A stretch of DNA of 64,000 nucleotides from Achromobacter pestifer (GTDB lineage Bacteria; Pseudomonadota; Gammaproteobacteria; Burkholderiales; Burkholderiaceae_B): contig NZ_CADIJX010000004.1 in assembly GCF_902859625.1 (NCBI RefSeq), positions 674,617 to 738,616 on the forward strand. The letters run 5' to 3'. The number at the start of each line of letters is the position of its first letter. Position 1 is the stretch's first letter. A program made the position numbers and the translations under genes. Below, piece by piece: positions 47,358 through 57,373 of the stretch. The notes beneath the pieces are model-generated. The model worked only from the letters and a program-made list of their open reading frames with translations, had not been told where the DNA came from and did no database searches.

Positions 47358-47927
47358 TCACTTGTAAAACGAGTGGTATCCCAAGAATACCGCGATGACC
47401 ACCATCACCAGCACCCAGGACCAACGCGAATTGGACAGGCCGCGAGGTTCGGGTTCAGGAGGCGGGGGGGGCGGTGCAAGGCGGGGCTGCTTGGCCATGT
47501 GATCGATAAAGGCGGTGAAGAACTTCTGGATGATCTTGTCACCCGCTTTCAGCAGCAGGCCTTCTCCGCATTCCGCCAGCTTGCCACCCGCCATGCCGGC
47601 CACGGTATAGGCCACGCGGGTGCCTTGGTCTTTGGTGCTGAGGTTGATTTGGGCGGTGCCGATTGCAAGGCAGGCGGCGCGGCCCTTGCCTTCAAACACG
47701 AGGGTGCAGCTATCGGGGGCATTGACATCGGAGAGCAGGATCTCGCCTTCGTAGTCGGTATCGATCCCGGCGATATTGGCTCGCAATGTGACGGCGTACT
47801 CCGTCGGGCTGCGCATCGCGACTTCCACGCATCCCGGAATACATTTCTGTAAGACTCTCGGGTCGGTCAACGCATCCCATGTCTGGTGCTGCGTCGAAGG
47901 AATCCATTGGGCATCGGCAATGCGCAT
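47358..47927 (-). CDS. CoxG/SRPBCC-family membrane-anchored protein
   Basis: 189 residues from the ATG at 47927. SRPBCC (START-like) fold with CoxG signatures: WDALTDPRVLQKCIPGC near the N-terminus and VAGMAGGKLAECGEGLL later. After a proline-rich linker (residues 150-160) there is one C-terminal transmembrane helix (WVLVMVVIAVFLGY). CoxG recruits CO dehydrogenase to the membrane in carboxydotrophs; no cox structural genes are nearby, so a different partner is likely. 93 bases after pgi on the same strand. Confidence 0.85.
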   Translation of the reverse strand: MRIADAQWIPSTQHQTWDALTDPRVLQKCIPGCVEVAMRSPTEYAVTLRANIAGIDTDYEGEILLSDVNAPDSCTLVFEGKGRAACLAIGTAQINLSTKDQGTRVAYTVAGMAGGKLAECGEGLLLKAGDKIIQKFFTAFIDHMAKQPRLAPPPPPPEPEPRGLSNSRWSWVLVMVVIAVFLGYHSFYK

Positions 47928-48020
47928 GGCTGTCTCCTTGGAAGAGTTATATCTACATTCTCGTCCCAAATAACAGGTTTGGCTACCAGGGCTTGGCGGG
48001 GCCGGCCCTGGCGCCGTGGC

Positions 48021-49592
48021 TCAGTGGCCCTGCGTCAATACGGAAATCCAATGCTGGGTCGACAGATCGTGTGCCGCGTTCGGTGCTTGTCCGTGGAGCT
48101 CCTGCAGAATGCCGCTGGCCATCTTCTTGCCGGCTTCGACACCCCACTGATCGAAGGGATTGATGCCCCAAATCAGCGCCTGTACAAAAATCTTGTGCTC
48201 ATATAGCGCGAGCAGCGCGCCCAGCGCGTGTGGGGTCAGCCTGGGCAACACGATCAGCGTCGACGGCCTGCCACCCTGGTGCTTGCGGTGTCGGGATAGC
48301 CATTCGGCCGTGTCCGGGGCCATCCCTTGCGCCAGCAGGCTGGCGCGGTCGACGTCGGCCGATGTGCCTTGCAAGAGCGTCTGGCGCTGGGCAAGGCAGT
48401 TGGCAAGCAGCATGGCGTGTTCTTCCGTCCACTGATGGTCGGCTTCGCGGCACATGATGAAGTCGACGGCTGCGCCATCCGTGCCTTGGTGCAGCCATTG
48501 GAAGAACGTGTGTTGGCCGTCGGTGCCGGGCATGCCCCAAACGGAGGGGCCAGTCGGCACGCCTACGGGGTTGCCCGCCATGTCCACGGACTTGCCCAGG
48601 GACTCCATGTCCAGTTGCTGTAGATAGGGAGCCAGGAATTGCAGGCGGGCATCGTAAGCGGCAATGCTGAGCGATCCATAGCCCAACACGCTGCGATTGG
48701 CCACGCCAGCGAGAGCAAGCTGGGCCGGGGCATTCTCGGCGATTGGCGCCTTGGCGAAGTGAGCATCCATGGCGGCAGCGCCTGCGCGGATGCCTTCGAT
48801 GACGTCAATGCCGACCGCCATGGCGACCGGTAGCCCAACCGCAGACCACAAAGAATAGCGGCCGCCAACCCAATCCCAGAATTCAAACACCTGATGGGAG
48901 GGGATGCCAAGCGCCAGCGCCGCGTCCGGGCGGGCAGTAATGGCGACGACCTGCTCATACGGGTGTTTGATGCCGGCCTGCGTGAGCCAATCGATAGCGC
49001 GGCGCAAGTTGGCTAACGTTTCCGTCGTGGTGAATGACTTGGATGTCACCACGATCAGCGTATCCGTGGCGTCCAGCCCCAGAATTGCATCTTCAAGCGC
49101 GTGCCCATCGATATTGGCGACGAACTTCAACGCCCGGCGCGCGCCACCGCCGCTGCAAGCATCGGTGGCCAGTCGCACGCCCCAATCGCTACCGCCGATC
49201 CCGATGTGGATGACCGCCTTCCATTGGCCTTGCGTGTCGGCCTGCTGCACAAACTCGCGCACGCGCTGGTGTTCGCGGGCGACGGCCTCGATGGGTTCGG
49301 GCGCGCGCAGCATGGTGTGCCAGGCAGCGCGGTCTTCCGTCCTGTTGACGTGTTCGCCTGTCAGCAGTGCGTTGCGGGCTACGTCAAAACCGCGAGCGTT
49401 CAATAGTGCGGCGGCAGCGGCTCGAGTGGCGGGGGAGGTGACATGGGCGCTCAGGTCGATGGAGAGGCCCGCGGCCTCCAGCAAACGGAGCTCGTCGGTA
49501 CAGAAGGAGGCGTCCTGGACAGCGAGTCTGAATGCCTGCCATTCAGGCAGTTGTTGCAGGTTCGCGTGGTCAGCGGAGTCTAAAGGCAGCAT
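48021..49592 (-). CDS. pgi: glucose-6-phosphate isomerase
   Basis: 523 residues. It interconverts glucose-6-phosphate and fructose-6-phosphate. Signature 1 is present as GRYSLWSAVGLPVA (after FEFWDWVG) and signature 2 region as GINPFDQWGVEAGK. The sugar-phosphate site shows HIGIGGSDWG and TSKSFTTTET. The N-terminal 60 residues are less conserved, as usual. It is alone, without other glycolytic genes nearby. Upstream 240 bases hold no gene. Confidence 0.97.
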   Translation of the reverse strand: MLPLDSADHANLQQLPEWQAFRLAVQDASFCTDELRLLEAAGLSIDLSAHVTSPATRAAAAALLNARGFDVARNALLTGEHVNRTEDRAAWHTMLRAPEPIEAVAREHQRVREFVQQADTQGQWKAVIHIGIGGSDWGVRLATDACSGGGARRALKFVANIDGHALEDAILGLDATDTLIVVTSKSFTTTETLANLRRAIDWLTQAGIKHPYEQVVAITARPDAALALGIPSHQVFEFWDWVGGRYSLWSAVGLPVAMAVGIDVIEGIRAGAAAMDAHFAKAPIAENAPAQLALAGVANRSVLGYGSLSIAAYDARLQFLAPYLQQLDMESLGKSVDMAGNPVGVPTGPSVWGMPGTDGQHTFFQWLHQGTDGAAVDFIMCREADHQWTEEHAMLLANCLAQRQTLLQGTSADVDRASLLAQGMAPDTAEWLSRHRKHQGGRPSTLIVLPRLTPHALGALLALYEHKIFVQALIWGINPFDQWGVEAGKKMASGILQELHGQAPNAAHDLSTQHWISVLTQGH

Positions 49593-49831
49593 ATTTTGTG
49601 AATACGTCTTAGTACTGAGGATGGGCGTCTAGATTTGCCCCGGGCCAGGGAGGCGATTTTCGCCTTTCTGCAAAGCCGTGAGTTTAACTGGTCGTCCAGG
49701 CCGGACGGAGGCCCCTTTTATTTTGCAAGCTGCGTTTCCATTCTTTTGCAAAACGGTCAATATTGTTTTCATGTGTTGTCTGCGTCTGACGCTACAATCC
49801 CGCCACTTCTCCCCTCCGGCGTGTGTTTTCC

Positions 49832-50938
49832 ATGTTGTACGTCCTTGTAGCGTTTCTGGTTTCGCTCATTTCCACCTTGCTGATCGTTCGCTATCGTTCT
49901 TGGCACGATGGCCTGACGGCTGATCACGATATGGATGGTGTGCAGAAGTATCACGCGGCCCCGGTTCCCCGAATCGGCGGGCTTTCCCTTCTGATTGCCA
50001 GCGGCGTTACCTGTGCGCTGGTCGCGGTGCGCGAACCCGACGTGCTGCCCAGTATGGTGCTGCTGCTGGCGGCGGCGATGCCTGCCTTCCTGGGCGGGTT
50101 TGCGGAGGACCTTACAAAGCACGTGCGCGTCATTGTTCGGTTGGGCCTGGCGATGCTGTCCGGAGTTGCCGCATATTATTTATTGGATGCGGCTGTTACT
50201 CGTGTCGACATTATCGGAATTGATTGGTTATTGCAGTTTGGTGTGGTGTCCCTGATTTTTACGTCAGTGGCAATCGGGGGCGCTGCCAATGCCATAAATA
50301 TCATTGACGGGTACAACGGTTTGGCTGCGGTGGTGTCCGCCATGATATTGGCCGGTTTCGCCTATGTGTCGTTCTATTTAGGCGATCGGTTCCTATTGAT
50401 CGTGGCACTCAGCACGTTGGGTGGAGTGATTGGATTCCTGGTCTGGAATTATCCGCGTGGGCACATATTCCTGGGCGACGGAGGAGCGTACTTCCTCGGT
50501 TTTATCATTGGTGAATTGTCGGTGCTGATGCTGGCCCGCCACCCCGAAGTGTCAGCGTGGTTTCCGCTGCTCTTGTGTATATATCCGGTCTTCGAAACAC
50601 TATTTTCCATCTATCGGAAAAAATGGTTGCGCGGTCGCTCCCCTGGCGCTCCGGACGGCGTGCATCTGCATATGCTGATTTATAAGCGTTTGGTGCGCTG
50701 GGCTATTGGCTCCAGGGAAATGCGCCATCTGACACAGCGTAATTCCATGACGTCCCCGTACTTGTGGCTGCTGTCGTCCTTGGCGGTCATTCCAGCTGTG
50801 CTGTTTTGGCAACAACCTTACTTGCTGATGTTCTTCACCGCCGTATTTTCCACGACCTATATTGTGCTGTATCGCCGCTTGGTATTGTTTCGCATGCCAA
50901 AATGGATGATCGTGAAAAAGAAGAAGAATCGTCATTGA
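49832..50938 (+). CDS. WecA/MraY-like undecaprenyl-phosphate sugar-1-phosphate transferase
   Basis: 368 residues, about 11 helices. The PNPT-family motifs are clear: RIGGLSLL, NAINIIDGYNGLA (catalytic Asp) and FLGDGGAYFLGF, then a cytoplasmic loop with DGVHLHML. It loads a sugar phosphate on undecaprenyl phosphate, the first step for O-antigen or another surface glycan. GTG 49823 is an alternative start; neither has a ribosome binding site. The region is lower in GC than its neighbours and uses rarer AT-ending codons, typical of LPS loci acquired or diverging fast. It precedes waaC-waaA. Confidence 0.88.
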   Translation: MLYVLVAFLVSLISTLLIVRYRSWHDGLTADHDMDGVQKYHAAPVPRIGGLSLLIASGVTCALVAVREPDVLPSMVLLLAAAMPAFLGGFAEDLTKHVRVIVRLGLAMLSGVAAYYLLDAAVTRVDIIGIDWLLQFGVVSLIFTSVAIGGAANAINIIDGYNGLAAVVSAMILAGFAYVSFYLGDRFLLIVALSTLGGVIGFLVWNYPRGHIFLGDGGAYFLGFIIGELSVLMLARHPEVSAWFPLLLCIYPVFETLFSIYRKKWLRGRSPGAPDGVHLHMLIYKRLVRWAIGSREMRHLTQRNSMTSPYLWLLSSLAVIPAVLFWQQPYLLMFFTAVFSTTYIVLYRRLVLFRMPKWMIVKKKKNRH

Positions 50939-51106
50939 GCGAAGGCGCCCAGCAATAAAGCGCTTTCCTCACACGATTTCTAGAGGCCAGGCAAGCCTGC
51001 CTGGATGCATCGCTGCGAGAGGCAATGTTGTTGTAAAGTGCGGGCTGCGTTGAACGGCGCCTGCCACCATCGGGTCGAGGGTGGTGCCAAGCACGAATCC
51101 TTACTC

Positions 51107-52144
51107 ATGCCCACACGAATTCTCATTGTTCGCACGTCCTCCCTGGGCGATCTTGTCCACATGCTGCCGGCAATCACCGATATTGCCCGGCATGTGCCTG
51201 ACGCACAGATCGACTGGGTCGTCGAGGAAGCGTTTGCCGAGATCCCCTCGTGGCATCCGGCTGTCAATGAAATCATTAAGGTCGCGCATCGCCGCTGGCG
51301 AAAATCCTGGTGGTCGCCGCAGGTGCGCATCGAGCGCAAGGCGTTGAAAGAACGCTTGCGAACCACGCAATACGACATCGTTCTGGACATGCAGGCCCTG
51401 CTGAAATCCGCATGGCTGGTCCGCCAGGCGCGCGGCGTGCGTCATGGGTTGGATTGGCGCTCGGCGCGCGAGCCGCTGGCCTCGCTCTTCTACAACGTGC
51501 GTCATCGCGTGGAATTCTGGCAACCCGCCGTGATCCGTCAGCGCAAGCTGGCAGGTCTGACTTTTGGCTACCAACACGCAGGCTTGCCGGATTTCGGGTT
51601 GCAGAACTTTGTGCGCCAAGCGGGACAGTCGGCCGAGCCTGTGCTGGAAGTGGGCAGTGCCGGGATGAACACGACGGAATTGCCTCGTTTGCATCATCTG
51701 GACAATGACCGTGGTTACGCGGTGATCATGCCGTCGGCCAGCCGCGATGACAAGCTCTGGCCCGAAGAGGACTGGCGCGCGGTCTTCCGCCGTCTGCGCG
51801 AAGCCGGCTGCACCTTGAAACTATTGGCGGGCAATGAGTCGGAAGCCCAGCGCGCCGGCTTGCTCGTCGCCGGCATGGATGGCGCCGAGGTCATGCCCCG
51901 CATGGATCTGACCTCGGTGGCGCGTCTGCTGGCGGGGTCGCGCCTGATGGTGGGTCTGGACAGTGGCTTGACCCACCTGTCGGCCGCCCTGGGCCGCCCC
52001 ACGATCGGCATCTATCGCGCCTCCACGCCGGTGCGTACGCCGCTTGTCGGTTCCAACTACACCGCCAGCCTGGGCGATCGCGGGGCATCGCCTTCGCGCG
52101 AGGCCGTGATGGCGGCGGTGGAGCAGGCTTTGGCCGCTCAGTGA
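51107..52144 (+). CDS. waaC: lipopolysaccharide heptosyltransferase I
   Basis: 345 residues, GT-B fold, glycosyltransferase family 9. It adds the first heptose to Kdo2-lipid A on the inner face of the inner membrane. MPTRILIVRTSSLGDLVHMLPAITDI is the typical start, and the C-terminal donor site has PSASRDDKLWPEEDWR and GLDSGLTHLSAALGRPTIGIYR. A good in-frame ATG exists only here, so 51107 was chosen over the longer frame from 51005. One base separates it from waaA. Confidence 0.95.
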   Translation: MPTRILIVRTSSLGDLVHMLPAITDIARHVPDAQIDWVVEEAFAEIPSWHPAVNEIIKVAHRRWRKSWWSPQVRIERKALKERLRTTQYDIVLDMQALLKSAWLVRQARGVRHGLDWRSAREPLASLFYNVRHRVEFWQPAVIRQRKLAGLTFGYQHAGLPDFGLQNFVRQAGQSAEPVLEVGSAGMNTTELPRLHHLDNDRGYAVIMPSASRDDKLWPEEDWRAVFRRLREAGCTLKLLAGNESEAQRAGLLVAGMDGAEVMPRMDLTSVARLLAGSRLMVGLDSGLTHLSAALGRPTIGIYRASTPVRTPLVGSNYTASLGDRGASPSREAVMAAVEQALAAQ

Positions 52145-52145
52145 C

Positions 52146-53438
52146 ATGAACCGCGGCGTCTATTCTCTGGCGCTTCGGGCATTGTCGCCGCTGGTATGGC
52201 TGTGGATGGCTCGCCGCGCCAAGCGCGCGGGCGGGCAGTGGGGAATCTTCTCCCCCGAACGATTCGGCCATGCCACGCCATCGGGTCCCGGCTCTTTTCC
52301 GTCCTGGACGGCGCCCGTCTGGGTGCACGCCGTCAGCCTGGGCGAGACGCGCGCTGCGCAACCGCTGTTGCAGGCGCTGCTTGATCGTGGCCTGCCGGTG
52401 TTGCTGACCCATATGACGGCGACCGGCCGCGCCGAGGGCGGACGCCTGTTTCCGGAGGCCATCGCTCGCGGGCAACTTCGTCAGACGTGGCTACCGTACG
52501 ATTTTCCTGGCGCGACCCGCCGTTTCATGGGCAACTATCGGCCCCGCTGCGGTCTGTTGATCGAACGCGAGATCTGGCCCAACCTGTTGGCCGCTGCCCG
52601 GCGCGCGCACGTGCCCATGGCCTTGGTCAGCGCCCGGTATTCGGCATCGTCCCTGCGTCAGGCAGGTCGCATGGGTAGCGTGATGCGCGAAGCGTTGGCC
52701 GGTTTGGATCAGGTGCTGGCGCAAACTGCCGAGGATGCGGCACGGTTGTCGCAGGCAGGAGCGCCGGCACCCATTGTGACGGGCAACTTGAAGTTCGATC
52801 TGGTCTTGCCGGCGCTGCAGGTGCAGGCGGGACGGACCTGGCGGACGCGGCTGGGCAGGCCGGTGCTTGCCGTGGCCAGCACTCGCGAGGGCGAAGACAG
52901 TGGGTTCATCGCCGCGATCAAGCGGCATGCCGCTACTTTCCAGGCGCCGGACGCGCCGCTATTCCTATTGATTCCACGCCATCCCCAGCGCTTTGACGAG
53001 GCGGCCCGTCAACTAGCGGATGCGGGGCTGACATTCGTGCGGCGTTCCGAAGGGGCCGAGCCCGCTTCGGATACAGTGGTGCTGCTGGGCGATACGCTGG
53101 GCGAAATGGCGTTCTATTACGCGGCCTCGGACGTGGCCATCGTCGCGGGCAGCTTCGCGCCACTGGGTGGTCAGAATCTGATCGAAGCCTGCGCAGCCGG
53201 CGTGCCCGCCATCGTCGGGCCACACACGTTCAATTTCAAGCAGGCGGCGGAAGATGCGATCGCCGCAGGCGCGGTCTTGCGTGTGGCGGATACGGGGCAG
53301 GCGGTGGACAGCGCGATGGCGCTGCTTGCCGATACGCCCCGCCGGCAGGCAGCGAGTCAGGCGGCGCGGACCTGGTTCGACTCACATGCAGGCGCCACCC
53401 GGCGCACCTTGGACGCACTGGCGCCCTGGCTGGGCTGA
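52146..53438 (+). CDS. waaA: 3-deoxy-D-manno-octulosonic acid (Kdo) transferase
   Basis: 430 residues. An N-terminal membrane-associated helix precedes the GT-B fold. Family segments: WVHAVSLGETRAAQPLL (acceptor domain), LIEREIWPNLL, and ASTREGED and GSFAPLGGQNLIEACAAGVPAIVGPHTFNF in the CMP-Kdo domain. It transfers Kdo from CMP-Kdo to lipid IVA; the number of residues added cannot be told. Co-transcribed with waaC, which uses its product as acceptor. Confidence 0.97.
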   Translation: MNRGVYSLALRALSPLVWLWMARRAKRAGGQWGIFSPERFGHATPSGPGSFPSWTAPVWVHAVSLGETRAAQPLLQALLDRGLPVLLTHMTATGRAEGGRLFPEAIARGQLRQTWLPYDFPGATRRFMGNYRPRCGLLIEREIWPNLLAAARRAHVPMALVSARYSASSLRQAGRMGSVMREALAGLDQVLAQTAEDAARLSQAGAPAPIVTGNLKFDLVLPALQVQAGRTWRTRLGRPVLAVASTREGEDSGFIAAIKRHAATFQAPDAPLFLLIPRHPQRFDEAARQLADAGLTFVRRSEGAEPASDTVVLLGDTLGEMAFYYAASDVAIVAGSFAPLGGQNLIEACAAGVPAIVGPHTFNFKQAAEDAIAAGAVLRVADTGQAVDSAMALLADTPRRQAASQAARTWFDSHAGATRRTLDALAPWLG

Positions 53439-53475
53439 CTCGGCGGTCTGTGCGGGCTTGCCCAGGGGGAAGCGC

Positions 53476-53640
53476 CTACGGCGCTTTCCGCGGCACCAAC
53501 GTCACCGCGCCTGGATTCAGCTCTTGGCTGAAGCGTCGGGTGTCGCGGCCTTCGTCCTCCGGACGCACGCCAATCCAACCTTGGCCCAGCGCCAGGACCC
53601 ACAAATTCGCCAGCAGGATCAGGATGAAGAGCACTCGCAT
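53476..53640 (-). CDS. small 54-residue membrane protein after coaX
   Basis: Begins MRVLFILILLANLWVLALGQGW, an uncleaved N-terminal helix, and ends with RRFSQELNPGAVTLVP. It starts 12 bases after coaX on the same strand. In related Burkholderiales a SPOR-domain protein sits at this place and has a similar first part (an N-terminal helix, then a Q(E/Q)(L/V)NP-type segment). This one stops before any SPOR domain, so it looks like a shortened relative. Homology is from memory of that pattern. Confidence 0.65.
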   Translation of the reverse strand: MRVLFILILLANLWVLALGQGWIGVRPEDEGRDTRRFSQELNPGAVTLVPRKAP

Positions 53641-53652
53641 GGCGGGCCTCGC

Positions 53653-54459
53653 TCAGGCGTTGGCGTCCAGGGTGGCGCGGGCAACCGCAGCCAATCCGTC
53701 CAGGACGGGGTGATCCAGATAGACCGGTACGGGCGCGGCACCGAACGCGCCGCCGGCATCCGCCAACAGTCGTTCGATTTCTTGATGCACCTCGGGCCAG
53801 CCGCCGCCCGCCGCATAGATCTGCGGGGTTTGGCCATAGCGCTGGCGGCCAGCCAGCCATTGGCGCACGACGGCGCCGGCCTGGGCTGCGGCGATGCCGG
53901 AGGCGATGGCCTCGTGGGTGTCGACCGGGTAGGGCACGACCTGGCCGTTGGCGATCGGCAGGTTGGCGGTGCCATGGGCCAGCGACGTGCGCATCATGGC
54001 CGGGCCGGGCAGGATCAGCCCGCCGGCGAACACGTTGTCGGGGCCGACGGTATCGATCGTCGTGGCGGTGCCAAAACTGGCCAGAACGAAGGGCGGATGC
54101 GCGCCAGGCAGGCGCGACAGCACGCCCAGCAGCGACGCCCAGCGATCCGCGCCCAGTTGCGTCGGCACGCGGTAGCTGTTGACCAGGCCCAGCGTGGTGG
54201 CTTGCGAGGGCGACCAGGCAACCGCGCAGCCGTGTTTTTGCAGAATGGTGGCGATGGCCGTGCCGCGAGCTTCGCCCGCCACGTTCACGCCCAGCGCGCG
54301 AATCGGGCGGCGCGGCAGGGCGGCAAGCCAGCCGTCCAGCGCGTCCAGGTCGAGGCCATCGAAGGCGACCGCCGCCGGTTCACGCGGCATGTCGGGGTTG
54401 CTGGCGTCCAGCCAACCCACCTTGAGACGGCTGTTACCGGAGTCGATGAGAATAATCAT
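53653..54459 (-). CDS. coaX: type III pantothenate kinase (Baf in Bordetella)
   Basis: 268 residues, ASKHA fold. It phosphorylates pantothenate in coenzyme A synthesis and needs a monovalent cation. The phosphate-1 loop is [13 protein letters not shown] (residues 4-16), then [10 protein letters not shown] and a second site [12 protein letters not shown]. The Bordetella pertussis protein was named Baf (Bvg accessory factor) because it stimulates ptx expression in a heterologous host. It overlaps birA by four bases (ATGA), so both are one operon with the small gene downstream. Confidence 0.95.
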   Translation of the reverse strand: MIILIDSGNSRLKVGWLDASNPDMPREPAAVAFDGLDLDALDGWLAALPRRPIRALGVNVAGEARGTAIATILQKHGCAVAWSPSQATTLGLVNSYRVPTQLGADRWASLLGVLSRLPGAHPPFVLASFGTATTIDTVGPDNVFAGGLILPGPAMMRTSLAHGTANLPIANGQVVPYPVDTHEAIASGIAAAQAGAVVRQWLAGRQRYGQTPQIYAAGGGWPEVHQEIERLLADAGGAFGAAPVPVYLDHPVLDGLAAVARATLDANA

Positions 54460-55307
54460 GCTTGGCGTCGAATCGAAATTTCACCGACCGAAATCGGGGT
54501 GGCGCCCTCGGGCGTGCGCACCAGCAGGCGTCCTTGCTCGTCCACACCGCAGGCGGCGCCGCTAAGCAGGATATCCCCTTTCTCCAGCACGTTCACCATG
54601 CGGCCGGCCAGGGCGTCCACGTGGTTGAAGCGCTGCCTGAATGCGGTGAATCCTTCGCGTTCCAGGGTCTGGACCGCTTCGTGCCAGGCCGTCGCGCTGG
54701 CACAGACCAGGTCGGCGGCGGTGGATAGGCGATGCGAATGGGCCTGCACCTGGGTCCAGTCGGCGACCTCGCGGCCCAGCGTCCGGGACAGCTGCGCGGC
54801 ATCGATCAGGTTCACGCCCATGCCGATGACGACGGTGTAGCCGGCCTCGCGGCCGCCGGGATTGCGGGTGGTCTCCACCAGCACGCCCGCCAGCTTGGCG
54901 TCATGCCACTGGATGTCGTTGGGCCATTTCATGCATAGGCCGCGGGCTTCGGGGCCGGCGACGGCGCGCAGCGCCTCACAAGCAGCGACACCGGCCAGCG
55001 GGGACAGTGCGGGTAGTTGCGCGGCGGGCAGATGCACGTCGAAGGCACACGAAAACATCAGTGTGGAGCCCGATCGATTCTGCCAGGGGCGTCCGGCGCG
55101 GCCTCGGCCGGTTTCCTGCAAATGGGTGCCTAGCAGCCAGGGCTTGCCGGCACCAGCGCCCGAACGCGCACGAGCCAGCAGGTCGGCGTTGGTCGACCCG
55201 GTGGAGCCTGTCCAGGCGATGTCTTGGAATACGGGCAGGCGCGAGCCTAGCTCCCGGACCAGGGCTTCTGGCGCGGGCAGGTCGATTGGGCGAACGTGAT
55301 CGGACAT
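54456..55307 (-). CDS. birA: biotin-[acetyl-CoA carboxylase] ligase
   Basis: 283 residues from the ATG at 55307. Catalytic domain: [10 protein letters not shown], the biotinyl-AMP loop [18 protein letters not shown] with catalytic lysine, and [10 protein letters not shown] short SH3-like C-terminal domain ([19 protein letters not shown]) ends the protein. The N-terminal helix-turn-helix of E. coli BirA is missing, so it is a monofunctional ligase that cannot repress bio genes. First gene of the birA-coaX operon; divergent from the lipid-transport operon. Confidence 0.95.
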   Translation of the reverse strand: MSDHVRPIDLPAPEALVRELGSRLPVFQDIAWTGSTGSTNADLLARARSGAGAGKPWLLGTHLQETGRGRAGRPWQNRSGSTLMFSCAFDVHLPAAQLPALSPLAGVAACEALRAVAGPEARGLCMKWPNDIQWHDAKLAGVLVETTRNPGGREAGYTVVIGMGVNLIDAAQLSRTLGREVADWTQVQAHSHRLSTAADLVCASATAWHEAVQTLEREGFTAFRQRFNHVDALAGRMVNVLEKGDILLSGAACGVDEQGRLLVRTPEGATPISVGEISIRRQA

Positions 55308-55403
55308 GGCGGCGATTGTAGGGCACACGGCCGGCCCTCGCGGCCTTTCGTCCCCTCAAGCGTTTATGATTAGCGATACATTTTGCATCGGTCCCCCGTC
55401 TAC

Positions 55404-56534
55404 ATGCCGCAAACTGCTTCACCCGCGTCCGCCGCCGCGCCGTTCCGCCAAGACGGGAACGTCTGCCATGTGGCGGGCGACTGGAGCGTCCTGGCCCTGG
55501 CCGAGGCGGGCGAAGTCGAACGCCGGCGGTCGGCAATGGCCCGCGCCGCCCAAGACGGCGTGCGCTGGGATTTGCACGGTATTAGCCGGTTGGACACCAT
55601 CGGGGCCTTGCTGATCTGGCAGGCCTGGGGCGAAAAGCTGCCCGAGCGGGTGCGCTGGGCGGCCGGGCAGCAGGACGTTTTCAACGCGCTGGCCATGAAC
55701 AAGGGCGGCGCCCGCGCGCCCGAACCCAAGGCCGAATCCTGGGGCTGGGTGCGGGCACTGGGCGCTTCGCTCTTCCGGGGCGCCGAGAATGGCCGCGCGC
55801 TGCTGATCATGCTGGGCCAACTCATGTTGGACTTCGGGGGCATGTTGCGCCGTCCGCGACTGGGCCCTTGGCGCGAGATTTCGGCGCAGGTGTACCGCAC
55901 GGGCGCGCAGGCGCTGGGCATCACGGCGCTGGTCGGCTTCCTGATCGGGGTGGTGCTGTCGTACCTGTCGGCGCAGCAGCTTCAGATGATCGGGGCCGAC
56001 CGCTTCATCGTGCGGCTCTTGGGCGTATCCATCGTGCGCGAGCTGGGGCCGGTGCTGGCGGCCATCCTGGTGGCGGGCCGATCTGGGTCTGCCATCACGG
56101 CGCAAATTGGCGTCATGCGGGTGACGCAGGAGCTGGACGCGATGCTGGTCATGGGCATTTCGCACGGGCAGCGGTTGATCCTGCCGCGCGTGGTGGCGCT
56201 GGCAGTGACCATGCCGCTGTTGGTGCTTTGGACCGACGCCATGGCGATCCTGGGCGGCATGCTGGCCGCCCAGATGCAACTGGGCGTCTCGGCGCAATGG
56301 TTCCTGACCTCGCTGCCTGACGCCATTTCCCTGACGAATTATTGGATTGGCATCCTGAAGGGCGTGACCTTCGGCATCCTGATTGCGCTGATCGCTTGCC
56401 ACTTTGGCCTGCGCATCCAGCCCAACACCGAAAGCCTGGGCCGCGGCACGACGACCTCTGTCGTCACGTCGATCACCGGCGTGATTCTGCTGGACGCGCT
56501 CTACGCCATCATTTTCAGTTCGGTGGGCATCTGA
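55404..56534 (+). CDS. MlaE-type permease with N-terminal STAS domain
   Basis: 376 residues. About 100 N-terminal residues form a STAS-like domain (CHVAGDWSVL, DLHGISRLDTIGALLI); the rest is the MlaE permease with five helices and EL..ML.MGIS (QELDAMLVMGISHGQRL), the coupling helix. It moves phospholipids between inner and outer membrane with its partners. In E. coli the STAS part (MlaB) is separate; here it is fused to the permease. Start at ATG 55404; ATG 55383 is also in frame. Its TGA overlaps the ATPase start by one base. Confidence 0.9.
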   Translation: MPQTASPASAAAPFRQDGNVCHVAGDWSVLALAEAGEVERRRSAMARAAQDGVRWDLHGISRLDTIGALLIWQAWGEKLPERVRWAAGQQDVFNALAMNKGGARAPEPKAESWGWVRALGASLFRGAENGRALLIMLGQLMLDFGGMLRRPRLGPWREISAQVYRTGAQALGITALVGFLIGVVLSYLSAQQLQMIGADRFIVRLLGVSIVRELGPVLAAILVAGRSGSAITAQIGVMRVTQELDAMLVMGISHGQRLILPRVVALAVTMPLLVLWTDAMAILGGMLAAQMQLGVSAQWFLTSLPDAISLTNYWIGILKGVTFGILIALIACHFGLRIQPNTESLGRGTTTSVVTSITGVILLDALYAIIFSSVGI

Positions 56535-57373
56535 TGAGCAGCGCCGCCCAACACCGGTTATTCACCGACGACAGCGTCACGGTCGAACCCGTCATCTCGG
56601 TGCGGGGATTGCGCACGGCTTTCGGCGACCACGTGGTCCATGACAATCTGGACCTGACCGTCTTCCCGGGCGAAATCCTGGTATTGGTGGGAGGGTCGGG
56701 CACGGGCAAGACCGTCTTGCTGCGCCAAATCATCGGCCTGGACCAGCCTGCGGCCGGCATCGTGAAAGTGTTGGGGCATTCGTTGTTCGATCTGTCGCCC
56801 AGTGAACGCAGGCGCCTGTCGTACCGCTGGGGCATGCTGTTCCAGGCGGGGGCGTTGTTCTCGGCGTTGTCGGTATTCGACAATGTGGCCTTGCCGCTGC
56901 GCGAGTTGCGCACGGTGCCGGAGGACCTGGTGCGCGATGTCGTCATGTGCCGGCTGGCAATGGTGGGCCTGTCGGCGCAGGACGCTGGCAAGCGGCCGTC
57001 GGACCTGTCCGGCGGCATGGTCAAGCGCGTGGCGTTGGCGCGCGCGCTGTCGTTGGACCCCGAACTGGTGTTCCTGGACGAGCCCACGGCTGGCCTGGAT
57101 CCATTGCGGTCGGACGAATTCGTGGACCTGGTGCGCAGCCTGCACCGGCAGTTGGGATTTACCGTTGTCATGGTGACGCACGATCTGGACACGCTGCTGG
57201 CGTTGGCCACGCGCGTCGCCGTGCTAGCGGACAAGCGGGTGATCGTGTGCGATACGGTGCCGGAAGTACTGAAGGTTGATCACCCGTTCATTCACACATT
57301 CTTCCTGGGCGAACGCGGTTTGCGCGCGCTTGGGGATTTGGCGCCGAAGGGATTGCATCATGGAAAACCGTAG
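56534..57373 (+). CDS. MlaF-type lipid ABC transporter ATPase
   Basis: 279 residues. Walker A GGSGTGKT, Q-loop region FQAGALFSALSVFDN (the GALF signature typical of MlaF), signature LSGGMVKRVALARAL and Walker B ELVFLDEPTAGLDP. It powers the permease encoded immediately upstream (TGATG overlap) and overlaps the next gene by 14 bases. The 190-base upstream open extension of the frame is a shadow of the permease gene. No other role is likely. Confidence 0.94.
   Translation: MSSAAQHRLFTDDSVTVEPVISVRGLRTAFGDHVVHDNLDLTVFPGEILVLVGGSGTGKTVLLRQIIGLDQPAAGIVKVLGHSLFDLSPSERRRLSYRWGMLFQAGALFSALSVFDNVALPLRELRTVPEDLVRDVVMCRLAMVGLSAQDAGKRPSDLSGGMVKRVALARALSLDPELVFLDEPTAGLDPLRSDEFVDLVRSLHRQLGFTVVMVTHDLDTLLALATRVAVLADKRVIVCDTVPEVLKVDHPFIHTFFLGERGLRALGDLAPKGLHHGKP

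Noticed and set aside
49635..49850. 71-codon plus-strand frame before the WecA-like gene
   Set aside because: No ribosome binding site, no family resemblance and it overlaps the start of a certain gene.
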